Source: Elephas maximus indicus (lineage: Eukaryota; Chordata; Mammalia; Proboscidea; Elephantidae). From it: DNA of 64,000 nucleotides. A program made the position numbers and the translations under genes. Positions within the stretch are counted from its first letter, which is position 1. Every line of letters begins with the position of its first letter. Where the stretch lies: the NCBI RefSeq assembly GCF_024166365.1, contig NC_064820.1, positions 132,576,001 through 132,640,000 on the forward strand, given 5' to 3'. Below are positions 22,101 to 31,900 of this stretch, piece by piece. The notes under the pieces were generated by a model that saw nothing but the letters and a program-made list of their open reading frames with translations, was not told the origin of the DNA and made no database searches.

Positions 22101-23126
22101 TGAGAAAGCTTTCTGAGCCTGAGGCATTGTATGTACTTTAATTTCTAGAATGCAAAGCACACATATAAATTAACACTACGTAGTGAATATAAAATATGAA
22201 CCCTCCTCTATGTACATGGTTTAAAAATCCAAATAATCTGTAAACACACACAAAAAATTAGTCCCATTTATGTTTAAACCAAGGAAGTTTTATTTACTTT
22301 TTTTTTTTCCTTCTATAATCTTGATGCTGGTTATTTTCAAATAAAAATGTCAGTTAGAAAAACAATATTTTAATCGCTTCATTATCATATGGAAACCATA
22401 CCAGTTCCCTTAGTTCATGGGATATACAAGATATTTCAATATAGGTAGAGATACACCAAACAGATATTTCTGTGTACTTCGACTTCTTCTCTTATATACC
22501 AATAAAACAATAAAAATTTACCTCTCAACCAGTATTTTCTAAAACTAATACAGAGAAGAACTCTTTGGACAAGCCAGAATCTCTATAAATTTTAAAATTA
22601 GATTGCTTGGGGGAGAACATTATCTCTGGAAATAAAAAGCATTGTTATCATCATCCCTAAGATGTTAAATTAAAAATATAATTTAGTGGAAGATAGTCTG
22701 GGCAGAGTTAGCTGAAAGCCTGAAGAGCTAATTGTCATTTAGGGTTTCCAATCTTTTTCTTTCATAAAAATTCCTAATAAGGACACCAAGACAATTTTCT
22801 CAAAAGGCATATTTTGTTTTTAATTTATTTTTCTTCCTTCAGGACTTCTGAATTGCCAAAGAGAAATAGGAAACATTTCTAAATGAAAATTATTCTAAGT
22901 GTGGTTTTTATAAATATTATAAGATTGAATTTCAAAGAGATCTAAACATTTTTTTTCATGTCAGAGGGATACACGTGGAAAATAAGTTGCATTTGAATAT
23001 TTCAGTAGTTTTGTAAATAATATTTATGTTTAAGTTTGAATGTAAAGTGTGGAGAATTTAAGGTAGAATGGAATTCAGTTATTATAGAGTCTCTTTCTTT
23101 TTTTTTTTTTTTCTTTCTCAGGAGAA
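19170..23126. other. 4-kb repeat-poor block
   Basis: I recognise no SINE, LINE, LTR or DNA transposon here, unlike flanking DNA. Small frames (for example 20326-20592 and the antisense 20614-21009) show no family features. A small hairpin with 11-base arms (19706-19716, 19729-19739) is present, and gtaggcattagcatt-type segments recur. A poly-T tract at about 23100-23112 leads into the next SINE. The block may be under constraint. Confidence 0.4.
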
Positions 23127-23265
23127 AGATGTGACAGCCTGCTTCCATAAAGGTTTATAGTCTTGGAAACCCAATGGCGTAGTTCTGCAGTGTCCTGTAG
23201 GGTCGCTATGGGTTGGAATCGACTTGACATCAATGGGTTTGGTTTGGCTTGGGTTACTTATGTTT
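23127..23265 (+). mobile_element. 5'-truncated AfroSINE
   Basis: Begins in the body at gatgtgacagcctgcttcca and runs through cttggaaacccaatggcg, gtcctgtagggtcgctatgg and tggaatcgacttgac to a gggtttggtttgg tail. The tRNA-like head is missing. Confidence 0.88.
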
Positions 23266-23450
23266 TCATCAGTGTGAAAGAGCTCCTGCTTTTTGCGGCT
23301 TCATTGCATTCAGAGTGATGGCAGTAGATTATGAGGCAGGAAAGTAGATGTAAGTTCTTCCTTTGATATTTTCCTTGAGAAAGAAGGAGGTGTATCCCAC
23401 AGGGTGGATACATTTCTTCTTGTCTATTTAACAGCCTCTAGAGACCCAAA

Positions 23451-23495
23451 TGAGTCAGAATTGACTCATCGGCAGTGGGTTTGGTGTTTTTGGCT
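23451..23495 (+). mobile_element. AfroSINE tail-only insertion
   Basis: Only the 3' end is present: tgagtcagaattgactcatc, ggcagtgggtttggtg. It is flanked by tagagacccaaa at 23439-23450 and 23496-23507, so it is an independent 45-bp insertion and not a remnant of a longer copy. Confidence 0.8.
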
Positions 23496-23507
23496 TAGAG
23501 ACCCAAA

Positions 23508-23668
23508 GAGCCCTGGTGGTGCAGTGGTTAAGAGCTTGGCTGCTAACCAAAATGTTGGTAGTTTGAATCCACCAGCTGCTCCTTGAAAACCCTATGGGGC
23601 AGTTCTACTCTGTCCTATAGGGTCACTGTGAATTGGCATTGACACCATGGCATCAGGGTTTTTTTTTT
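23508..23668 (+). mobile_element. AfroSINE inserted at a reused target
   Basis: Complete short-type copy: gagccctggtggtgcagtgg, gctgctaaccaaaatgttgg, aaaccctatggggcagttc, tatagggtcactgtgaattg and a T-rich end. Duplication tagagacccaa at 23496-23506 and 23669-23679 flanks it, the same target used by the 45-bp insertion before it. Confidence 0.92.
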
Positions 23669-23681
23669 TAGAGACCCAAGA

Positions 23682-23870
23682 GAGGAGGCGACCTGGTAAC
23701 ACAATGGTTAAAGTGCTCAACTGCAAACCTAAAGGTTGGTGGTTCAAAATCATCAACAGCTCTGTGGGAGAAAGACATGGCAGTCTGCTTCAGCAGAGAT
23801 TACAAGCTTGAAAACCCTATGTGGTCATTATGAGTCAGAATCCACTAGACGGCAGTGGATTTAGTGGTGG
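23682..23870 (+). mobile_element. AfroSINE, long subtype, diverged
   Basis: aacacaatggttaaagtgct, aaggttggtggttcaaaatc, gggagaaagacatggcagtc, gattacaagcttgaaaaccc and gagtcagaatccactagacg. A short degenerate agacctag after it resembles the agaccca target, so this may be the next event in the cluster. Confidence 0.85.
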
Positions 23871-24212
23871 AGACCTAGAAGTAACCAAAATGTCATATTT
23901 GACTATTGTACAACCATTCCGTTTCTGAACAATTCAATGGTTTCATTTGGCTTCTTAAGTTTCTTTTTTTTAACAGGAAGGTTGTAAGTGTGACCCATAT
24001 AAAATCTTTTAAAAATCTCCTGTCATTAGACTGGTCAAAGGTAAAGAAAGTTATCTATGAGGCCACTCATTTGACTCTTTATGGATAAAACTTATAATGA
24101 TCAGACACTCTGCTGCTAAAATGGCCCTAGCAATTTATGTGGTCATGTTTGCCATGTCATAGTCCATTTTATGTCCCTCATTGATCCTCAATGAATCCAT
24201 CTTCCTTTTCCT

Positions 24213-24400
24213 GTTGTTAGGTGCTGTCAAGTCTATTCAAACTCATGGCAACCCTAAGTACAATAGAATGAAACACTGCCTGGTCCTGCATCATCCTCAC
24301 AATTGTCGTTATGCTTGAGCCCATTGTTGCAGCCATTGTGTCAGTCCATCTGGTTGAGGGTCTTACTCTTTTCCATTGACTGTCTGCTTTACCAAGCATG
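24213..24400 (-). mobile_element. BovB/RTE 3' end, truncated
   Basis: gttgttaggtgctgtcaagt, gaaacactgcctggtcctgc, gagcccattgttgcagccat, tggttgagggtcttact and accaagcatgatgtcat match the reverse of the BovB tail. It is truncated just past the catgatgtc segment. Confidence 0.85.
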
Positions 24401-24412
24401 ATGTCATTTACC

Positions 24413-24572
24413 TAAACCAAACCAAAAAACCCATTGCCGTCTAGTCCAACTCAGCAACTGTACAGGACAGGGTAGAGCTGCCCCATAGAGTTTCCAGGTA
24501 GTGGCTGTTGGATTTGAAATGTCAACCTTTTGGTTAGCAGCTGAGTGCTTAACCACTATGCCACCAGAGCTC
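24413..24572 (-). mobile_element. AfroSINE, minus orientation
   Basis: aaccaaaccaaaaaacccat, gtacaggacagggtagagct, gccccatagagtttccagg, cttttggttagcagctgagt and ccaccagagctcc. It abuts the BovB fragment before it. Short tttaccta direct repeats near 24404 and 24576 are a likely duplication. Confidence 0.9.
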
Positions 24573-24912
24573 CATCCTTTACCTAGTCCACTGAAAATTA
24601 AAACAGTTTCACTTAAGATGGTTATAAGGTTTGGCTTTACCAGATAAACTTTCATAAAATACTAGGTTTAATTTTTTTGTGCTATTATCTTTATAGAAAG
24701 TTCTAGTAAATAATGTGGAAACCAGAAAAGTATATGTTTAGAATTTGGAAATAGCAAAATAACACTACCTTGAATTAACTTTTATGGACGAAGATTGTAG
24801 CTGAAAATAACGACATTTCTTAAAAAAATAGAGATTGGGAGCATGATTTGTCATTACTTAGCACATCTAAAAAGATCTTTTATGTGATAATATGCTTAAT
24901 TACCCCAATTGA

Positions 24913-25126
24913 AGGAGCCTTGATGCTGCAATGGTTAACCAAGAGCTTGGCTGCTAATCGAAAGGTGGGTGGTTTGAATCCACCAGCAGCTCCATGGGAG
25001 AAAAGACCTGGTGATTTGTTTCCATAGAGATTACAGTCTAAGGAAACCCTAATGGGCAGTTATACTCTGTCATACAGGGTTGCTATGAGTCAGAATCGCC
25101 TTAACAGCACACAACAATAACAACAA
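24913..25126 (+). mobile_element. AfroSINE with 10-bp TSD
   Basis: Long-type copy from ggagccttgatgctgcaatg through tttgaatccaccagcagctc, agaaaagacctggtgattt, aaggaaaccctaatgggcag and gttgctatgagtcagaatcg to a caacaataacaacaa tail. ccccaaytga flanks it at 24903-24912 and 25127-25136 with one base different. Confidence 0.95.
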
Positions 25127-25136
25127 CCCCAACTGA

Positions 25137-26641
25137 GAGTGTGACAGAACTGTTTATAAAATCCTTCACTAATATCTTAACTAGGAGAGAGGAAAAATAG
25201 ATTTTTAAAAAAATGTATAGAGTTAATTGCTTAATTGGTAGCTTAATGTTAGCAGTTTGTATAAGAAATAACAGAGAACTGCATATTAGTCTTACAGATA
25301 ACAGAAGGGAAGACTGTTATCTATAGACTCTGAGATGATAGTACCAACTATACTTGACTGATCACTTGTGAGAAGCAAGAAACAGATGCCAAGAGTGACT
25401 TTAGATTTGGCCAACCTTTAAGTTTGGGTAGCTGAGAGGAAAATGGGTGTATTAACATAGGGGAAGCAAAAGATTTTTGAATAATATAATGAGTTTGCCT
25501 TGGAATCTTTGTTCATCTGAACTTCCCAGAAAGGATATCTAGATGAGAGATGAAAAAAGATGATGACTTGAAGAGATGTTGAGGCTAGAAATAGACACCT
25601 GGAAGTCATCTATATTTATACCTAGTGATTGAAGATTAGAAATGAACGTAGAAGAATAATTACCCAAAGACATGCTACCCAGAAATAGCCAAATCTAACA
25701 TAATCTAATACAATATAATAATGTACCTTCTCCAGTTCTTTTACTATTACACATGCATGTATGTGCTCTTTCAGCTGCTCAGTTGCTTGCCTATTTTGTT
25801 ATGAAAAGTTTTAAGCAGGCAACTAAGTTTAAGCATCAATACTGTTCCAAAGCACAACAGTTAATTGGTCACCTTGTGCTACAGCCTGCTTACAGGACTA
25901 GTAACAAGGAGGAAAAAGAATAGACTGGGATAATACTCTTGCAAATTCAAATGTATTAGTGCTAGCAAGTAGTAATATGGGTGATAGCCTTTTCTTTATA
26001 GTTCACCTTGTCTCAAAAAAAATGAAATTCAGAAAGACCTCTGAATTAGGTTAATAATACAACAAATCAAAAGTGTCCTGTTTATTCCCTTTCTCCCTCT
26101 TCATGCTCTCTCCCTTTCATCCTTAGATGTAATTTCAGCCAATTTACAGTAAATACTGATTACAGCGATCAAATCATTTATTGCTACATCAAATGTCTTT
26201 TCTTACATCAAGGAAAAGAGAATTTTCTCTGAGTTGGTAGACATCACAATTATGGTGGTCCCATTTGGATCTCTGATAACATTTCTAGACATTAAAACTC
26301 AAATTGCTAAGTTTCGTAGACTATGAACAGAATAACTATTCACTGTAATGCCTTAGTGCAAGCACATAAGAAGTGAAGAAAGAAAAAAACCTCGGGAGGA
26401 AAATTACATGCAAATAGAAGGTATGAAAAAATTTCCTTAATCTGTGCTTCAATAACAGGGTCTAAAAATATGGTATGTATGCCCCTCTCAAGTCTCCAGT
26501 GAGAAAAACATCCAAAAGTTCACAAAGTGCAATTGTTTTTCCAAAATGCCTGATTAGGAAAATCAATTAACTAGGCAGATTGGGCCTTGTGGAGAAATTG
26601 CTTCATTTCATTGGAACAGGAAGAAAAAAATGTGAATGAAA
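25137..26641. other. no gene or repeat recognised
   Basis: About 1.5 kb of AT-rich, unique-looking sequence between an AfroSINE and a solo LTR. No convincing frame or structured RNA. Confidence 0.5.
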
Positions 26642-26646
26642 CCATT

Positions 26647-27133
26647 TGTCTTAGTCACCTAGTGCTGCTATAACAGAAATACCATGAGTGGATGGCTTTA
26701 ACAAAGAGAAGTTTATTCTCTCACAGTCCAGTAGGCTAGAAGTCTGAATTCAGGGCGCCGGGTCCAGGGGAAGGCTTTCTCTCTGTCAGCTCTAGAGGAA
26801 GGACATTGTTATCAGTCTTCCCTTGCTCTGGGAGTATTTCAGCACAGGAACCTCAGGTCCAAAGGACACACTCTGCTTCCAGCACTGCTTTCTTGGTGGT
26901 ATGAGGTCCCCATGTCTCTCTGCTCACTTCTCTCTTTTTATATCTACCTAATCTTGTAGATCTCATCAATGTAACTGCCACTAAGCCATCTCATAACATC
27001 ATAGTGATAGGATTTACAACACATAGGGAAATCACATCGGATGACAAAAATGGTAGACAATCATACAATACTGGGAATTATGACCTAGCCAAGTTGACAG
27101 ATATTTTGGAGGGGCACAAGTCAATCCATGATA
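26647..27133 (-). mobile_element. solo LTR, MaLR-like family (copy 2 of 3)
   Basis: Reverse-strand copy of the LTR at 17020-17540: begins tgtcttagtcacctagtgct and ends with atattttggaggggcacaag and tcaatccatgata. It is flanked by the exact 5-bp duplication ccatt (26642-26646 and 27134-27138), as expected for ERVL-class integration. No internal retroviral region is present, so it is a solo LTR. Confidence 0.88.
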
Positions 27134-27399
27134 CCATTTTTTGCTACTGTTTTCCCTTTCCATGAAACTATTACAAAAGAGAGAAAGAAGAGGGAAAAAC
27201 TCAATAGGAAGATGTCCCAAAGTTTCTCTGCCTGGTTCAGCCTTGGCTACTATTCTGATGTCCCAGCCTCCTCCTACAGAGATTCTGATCTTTTATTTAT
27301 AGCCCCTGGCCAGATTTTTACTCTTTAGGGGTACCACAAAGTCTTGGGTTGCTGGTCTCCCAAGACTAGATTCTAAATAGGATGTGATGTCTCAAAGTT

Positions 27400-27830
27400 A
27401 TCCTTTCTATACCTGTTGCCATTGAGTGTATTCTGACTCATGGTGGCCCCATGTGCTATACTGTAGAACTGTTCCATAGGATTTTCTCGTCTGCAATCTT
27501 TAAGTAGGAGCCCAGTGGTGCAATGGTTAAGTGTTTGGTTGCTAACTGAAAGGTCGGCAGTTGAAACCCCCCAGCTACTCCACAGGAGAAAGATGTTGCA
27601 GTCTGCTTCCATAAAGATTACAGCCTTGGAAACCCTGTGGGACAGTTATACTCTGTCCTATAGGGTCACCGTGAGTCGGAATTGACTGGATGGGTTTTTG
27701 TTTGGTTAATTTTTAATGAAGCAGATGACCAGGGTTTTCTCCTGCAGAGCCACTGCGTGGGTTCCAACTGCCAACTTTTAGGTTAGTAGAAGACAGCAAA
27801 CTGTGCCATCCAAGGACTTTCCTTTCTATA
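27400..27830 (-). mobile_element. AfroSINE (long subtype) split by a second AfroSINE
   Basis: The first part (to about 27507) reads cctgttgccattgagtgtat, catggtggccccatgtgc and ccataggattttctcgtctg. The second (27716-27830) resumes with gaagcagatgaccagggttt, ggttccaactgccaactttt and gtgccatccaagg. The parts are in register around the inner plus-strand copy. Confidence 0.85.
27508..27715 (+). mobile_element. AfroSINE nested in an older AfroSINE
   Basis: ggagcccagtggtgcaatgg head, gctaactgaaaggtcggcag, gagaaagatgttgcagtctg, ccttggaaaccctgtgggac, gtcaccgtgagtcggaattg tail and gtttttgtttgg end. Short ctttaa/tttttaa repeats flank it. Opposite orientation to its host copy. Confidence 0.9.
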
Positions 27831-27833
27831 AGG

Positions 27834-28207
27834 ATCTGGAAAATAAATAGACCAAGACTTTTTTTTTTAACTTCCAGTTTTCATTGCTAATGGTTGCTGA
27901 AGGGATAAGCAGCAACAAGGATGACCAAAACAAGCAGATAAATGCCAGCATTCCCAGAAATGCCCAGCTTTGCCTGATAATTACCCCAAATACCCAGAGA
28001 CTCTTGCTGACATCTTTTGCTCTAGAGCATGATTTTAATCAAACTTCTCTTTCCTTCAGTGCCTGGATCTTCTCTGGGCGATTAAGAGTCCTTTGCTATT
28101 TTATATTTGGTTGATTCAGCAGAAAGGTCTGACAGCTTATCAGTGTAGATACAAAAATAGGTATGTATTATTTTTTATTAAGTAATAGAATATTTATATA
28201 AATATAC
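27834..28207. other. no gene or repeat recognised
   Basis: Unique-looking sequence; a 76-codon frame at 27884-28114 has no family features. Confidence 0.5.
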
Positions 28208-28209
28208 CC

Positions 28210-28380
28210 AGAAACCCTGGTGGCGTAGTGGTTAAGCGCTACAGCTGCTAACCAAAAGATTGGCAGTTCAGATCCACCAAGCACTCCTTGGAAACTCTAT
28301 AGGGCAGTTCTACTCTGTCCTGCAGGGTCGCTATGAGTTGGAATTGACTTGAGGGCAACGAGTTTGGTTTTGTTTTGGTT
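28210..28380 (+). mobile_element. AfroSINE, short subtype
   Basis: gaaaccctggtggcgtagtg head, gctacagctgctaaccaaaa, cagttcagatccaccaagca, ttggaaactctatagggcag, gcagggtcgctatgagttgg tail. The cgtagtggttaagcgctac wording groups it with copies at 42020 and 55483. Confidence 0.93.
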
Positions 28381-28561
28381 TATACCTGGCTTTATGCAGA
28401 TAACCCGCATTTCTGGGAATTACAGAACTCTGACTCTTATCTCTTAAGTGCCTTCTACTCTACCAGCCCCAGGTCATATTAGGACATTTTTTCACCATGA
28501 AAGCTCTAAAACAAATTTTGAAAACCCTGATAATACTTAGATTTCAACTGGTTTGGATTTC

Positions 28562-28730
28562 AAACCAGTTAGTGTGTTGGTGAGTTATTTAATTTCTCTC
28601 TGCCTTCATGTCTTATTTGTAAAATAGAAATAATATTGCCTACCTCATAGGAACACCGTGTTAATTTAATGTTAATGTATTGAAAATACACACAACTGTG
28701 CCTTTCACAGGGAAGAACTATGCGATTATT
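28562..28730 (+). repeat. MIR SINE 3' part
   Basis: Forward MIR order: gagttatttaatttctctct, tgtcttatttgtaaaataga, aataatattgcctacctcat, gtgttaatttaatgtta. Just upstream is a small inverted repeat (28546-28554 and 28562-28570). Confidence 0.65.
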
Positions 28731-28760
28731 ATCATTGCCAAGGTTAATCTTGCAACTAAG

Positions 28761-28909
28761 TGTTTGTTGTGGTGGTGGTGGTGGTGAAAATACACACATC
28801 AAAACATTCACCTGCTCAACAAGTACCACATTTACAATTCCATGATGTTGATTACATTTCTCGCGTTGTACCACCATTATCTCTATTCTTTTCCAAACAC
28901 AAATTCCCT
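28761..28909 (-). mobile_element. 149-bp TSD-flanked retroinsert
   Basis: The exact duplication ttgcaactaag lies at 28750-28760 and 28910-28920. The insert starts with a T/G-rich run (gtttgttgtggtggtggtgg) and continues gaaaatacacacatcaaaac, acattcacctgctcaac and gttgtaccaccattatctc. The T-rich start suggests a minus-strand copy of an A-tailed transcript. The body resembles a segment seen in old L1 3' regions, but the source is not certain. Confidence 0.6.
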
Positions 28910-28920
28910 TTGCAACTAAG

Positions 28921-31900
28921 GTTTATTTGACCCACATTGGATTTCAAAAATTACAAATTTGTAAAAAAAATTCTTATTTGGGAGTATTCTTGAAAAGTCA
29001 AGAGCTCTGACCACAAGTGAACCCCCATTAGCCACACGGAAACAGTAGATGGCCATTGAATAATGTCACCCCTTTAGAGAGGGAATGCATGATCAGTTGA
29101 CCACATGGCCACCATTTTCTCATATCCAATACACTTCATACATAAGCAAGTCACCTGGCCCCATGGGTATTATACTATGACACCTCACCTAAAAATTCTA
29201 GCCCATTTTGGAGATTATTTATACTGGCTCTTAATCTTCCAATCTGAGCAATTCCTCGTATAGAAAACGACTTTCTCCTGCCCTAATACCTATGGAAAAC
29301 TTTCATAAGGATGGGTCTGGGATTGCTCACAATGAGTTACGTCTGCATAACTCTACTTCTTTCTCTCCGACCCAGAATCTTATCAGAATTCAGAAAGTGA
29401 GAAATATGACTATGGGGAATGCTTTAAATATCAGCACTAAAATACACATTTTACATTTGGGGTGTATGTGTGTGTGTGTATGTGTGTATGGTGATTCCAG
29501 GTATGAGAATTGCTTTTCAACAGAACATAAAACATTTTCAGTTTTTTAAAAAAATTGGCTATCATGAAACCATAGCCCTTTTTTCCACCCTAACTTTGGC
29601 TGCAAACTCATCTGCTCCTCCATGTGCAGCCCTCCACCTCGTTCTGAAAGGCACCGTCATGTCTAAGATACCAATCGAAGGCCCTATGTGATGTGGGCTG
29701 CCAGCGAGACTGCTCTGTGATCCCATACTGAACACCCTGTAATGAGGATTCTTCCTGCTTTGAGGCATTTCTTTTCATGGGTTGCAGCTACCACTAGAAG
29801 TACGGTTCATTTCTGCTGCAGGCTGGTCAAAGAAATAGTCAGGTTTTTAATAACAAGCTGTAAGCCCTTGCAAGTCAAAGGGTGAGAAGGAAGGAGGGAG
29901 AAAGAGGAGGGTGCCCAAAGTTATTTCAATAGGCAAGCTCCAAAGTAAGTCTAAGGTTAATACTGCCTAATTAATGACAGCACCAAATGGAGCCAAAAGC
30001 GTGAAATCTGTAAATGGCTAATAATAAGGGCTAGATAGATATACCCCACTTTCTGTGTGTGTTCATAGGTCCGTCAACAAAATGTAATTGAGGTAAATGG
30101 GGTTTTCTACTTATTTCTTATTCTTAAATTTAGTGCTGAGAGAGCGTTGAGCTCCTTTCCTTTCTTACCTCAAAAAATCTCCATTAACTTAACAAATCTT
30201 ACACCTGGTAATGTCACCGCTAGGATCCAGGACACAGACGCCTTTGAAGGACATTTACAGGGAGGAAAGGCTCAGTCATGTGTAGCACACCTTCAGCACT
30301 CGTTCATCTCTTTGCAGTTATAACTGACGGACCCTAAGCGTGGGGTTGGGGAGAGGACCGAGTTGTTGCTTTCAACTCCTCATGCCTGTGAAAACCAAGA
30401 CTTTCCATTCTCTTGCTTAAATGCTCAAATTCAAATCATTTTTTAAGTACAGTGACTCTTTAATAAAAAGGGCAAAGAAGATAGGATCTAAAAAAGAAAG
30501 ATTTTAGGAACAAGGGGATTTTTATTGTACTTCTTTTTCCAAGTCTTGAATTAATCACAGCTGTCTTGTCTTTCCCCGACAAAGGTTATTTTTATCTAGC
30601 ATGCTTTAAATTAAAAGCCAACAACAACAAAGGGAGCAATCTGATGTTCTTCAAGCTCCCATCACCTTCCACAGAAAAGAGTGAAGCCTTAGCTCGGTGC
30701 AGCTAAGAACCCAGCTTTTAATTATATCTTCGCTGTGTTTACATGAACTTTCGTTTGCATTTCAGAAGGCTTATGGAGAGATTCCTGCTGCTGACCCTGG
30801 AGTCGTGGTGAATTTCTCCATCAAGTCAGTATTGATGAGCTGCAAAGTTCAGTGAACAGGAAAATTCTGCTCCTTTTATTGCCAATGTGACAGGTTACTT
30901 TATTACCATGCCTTTCACAGCAATTTAACAGTTACCCTGGTAACGGATTCAGTGAGGTAATGGGATCACAGGCATTAGAGCCGAGGAAGGCTGGCCGCTC
31001 CCGAGCCAGCCATCTGCTGGCTGCTGTTCCGAATGCTGTCTGCCTGGAGGAACCCTGACAATCACGACAATCACGGGCCTGCATGGCAATGAGGCAGGTT
31101 AAACCGCAGGCCTGCCCTATTTAGCTGTACTCTGGTGATTTGTCTTTCTAATTCTATTGAAATAATAATCAGGATTTGTTTCTGATTAATTAACTAACCT
31201 TTTGGTAAAAAGATTAGATAACGAAATTGCTGCCTATTCAGAGATAATGAGATTTTTATTACTCTGTCAAAAGAAAAAAGTACATTTATGTGTCACCAGC
31301 CGCTATGTCAAGAGAAGGAAAAAAAAAAGATTTAAGTCTTTGTCAGATGTGTATAGTCCTCAACAGACTAAGAGTGTGCTTAATTCTGCAGGAACTCCCC
31401 AGTCTTGTTTGAAGCCTTTAGGAAGAGCTTTGAAAACAGCAAACAAAGTAATAAACACATTTAGGCCAATAGGCTTTTGGGGAGGGTGCTAATTTGTTTT
31501 AAAATGTCTCCTAATGGAGAGAAACGCTCGGGAGTTTCAGGAACTTGCCTGTACTGTGTGGGTGTATTTATGTAAGTGTGAGAGTGTGAAGAAAGCAGTA
31601 AAACCTCCTCGCCAGGCTTTAAAATGACATATGTAGACAGGCTGCTTTTCCTCTGCACTACAGATATGTCTTCGGCTTGCAGTACATTTGTCTTCTGGCA
31701 GGAGTTGTACTTGGGCAATGGGAAGGGGGAAATCATCCAAGCTTAGCTGGCTGGGAGGTCACCTGTGACTGTCACAGGTAGGCTGTGTTAGGAAATGAGT
31801 TATTCTGACTGGCTGAGTAAAAAGGGGAGAGGCCCTTTTTCCCTCCCAGACACACAGCCGGTCGATTTAACCTTTTCTCTTAAGAAGTCACAGCTCAATC

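Noticed and set aside
23437-23680. CRISPR-like array from the repeated 11-mer
   Set aside because: The repeats are target-site duplications around SINEs in a mammalian genome, with unequal spacing.
30760-30860. Exon starting after tttgcatttcag
   Set aside because: Polypyrimidine tract is weak, no sustained frame follows and no matching donor was seen.
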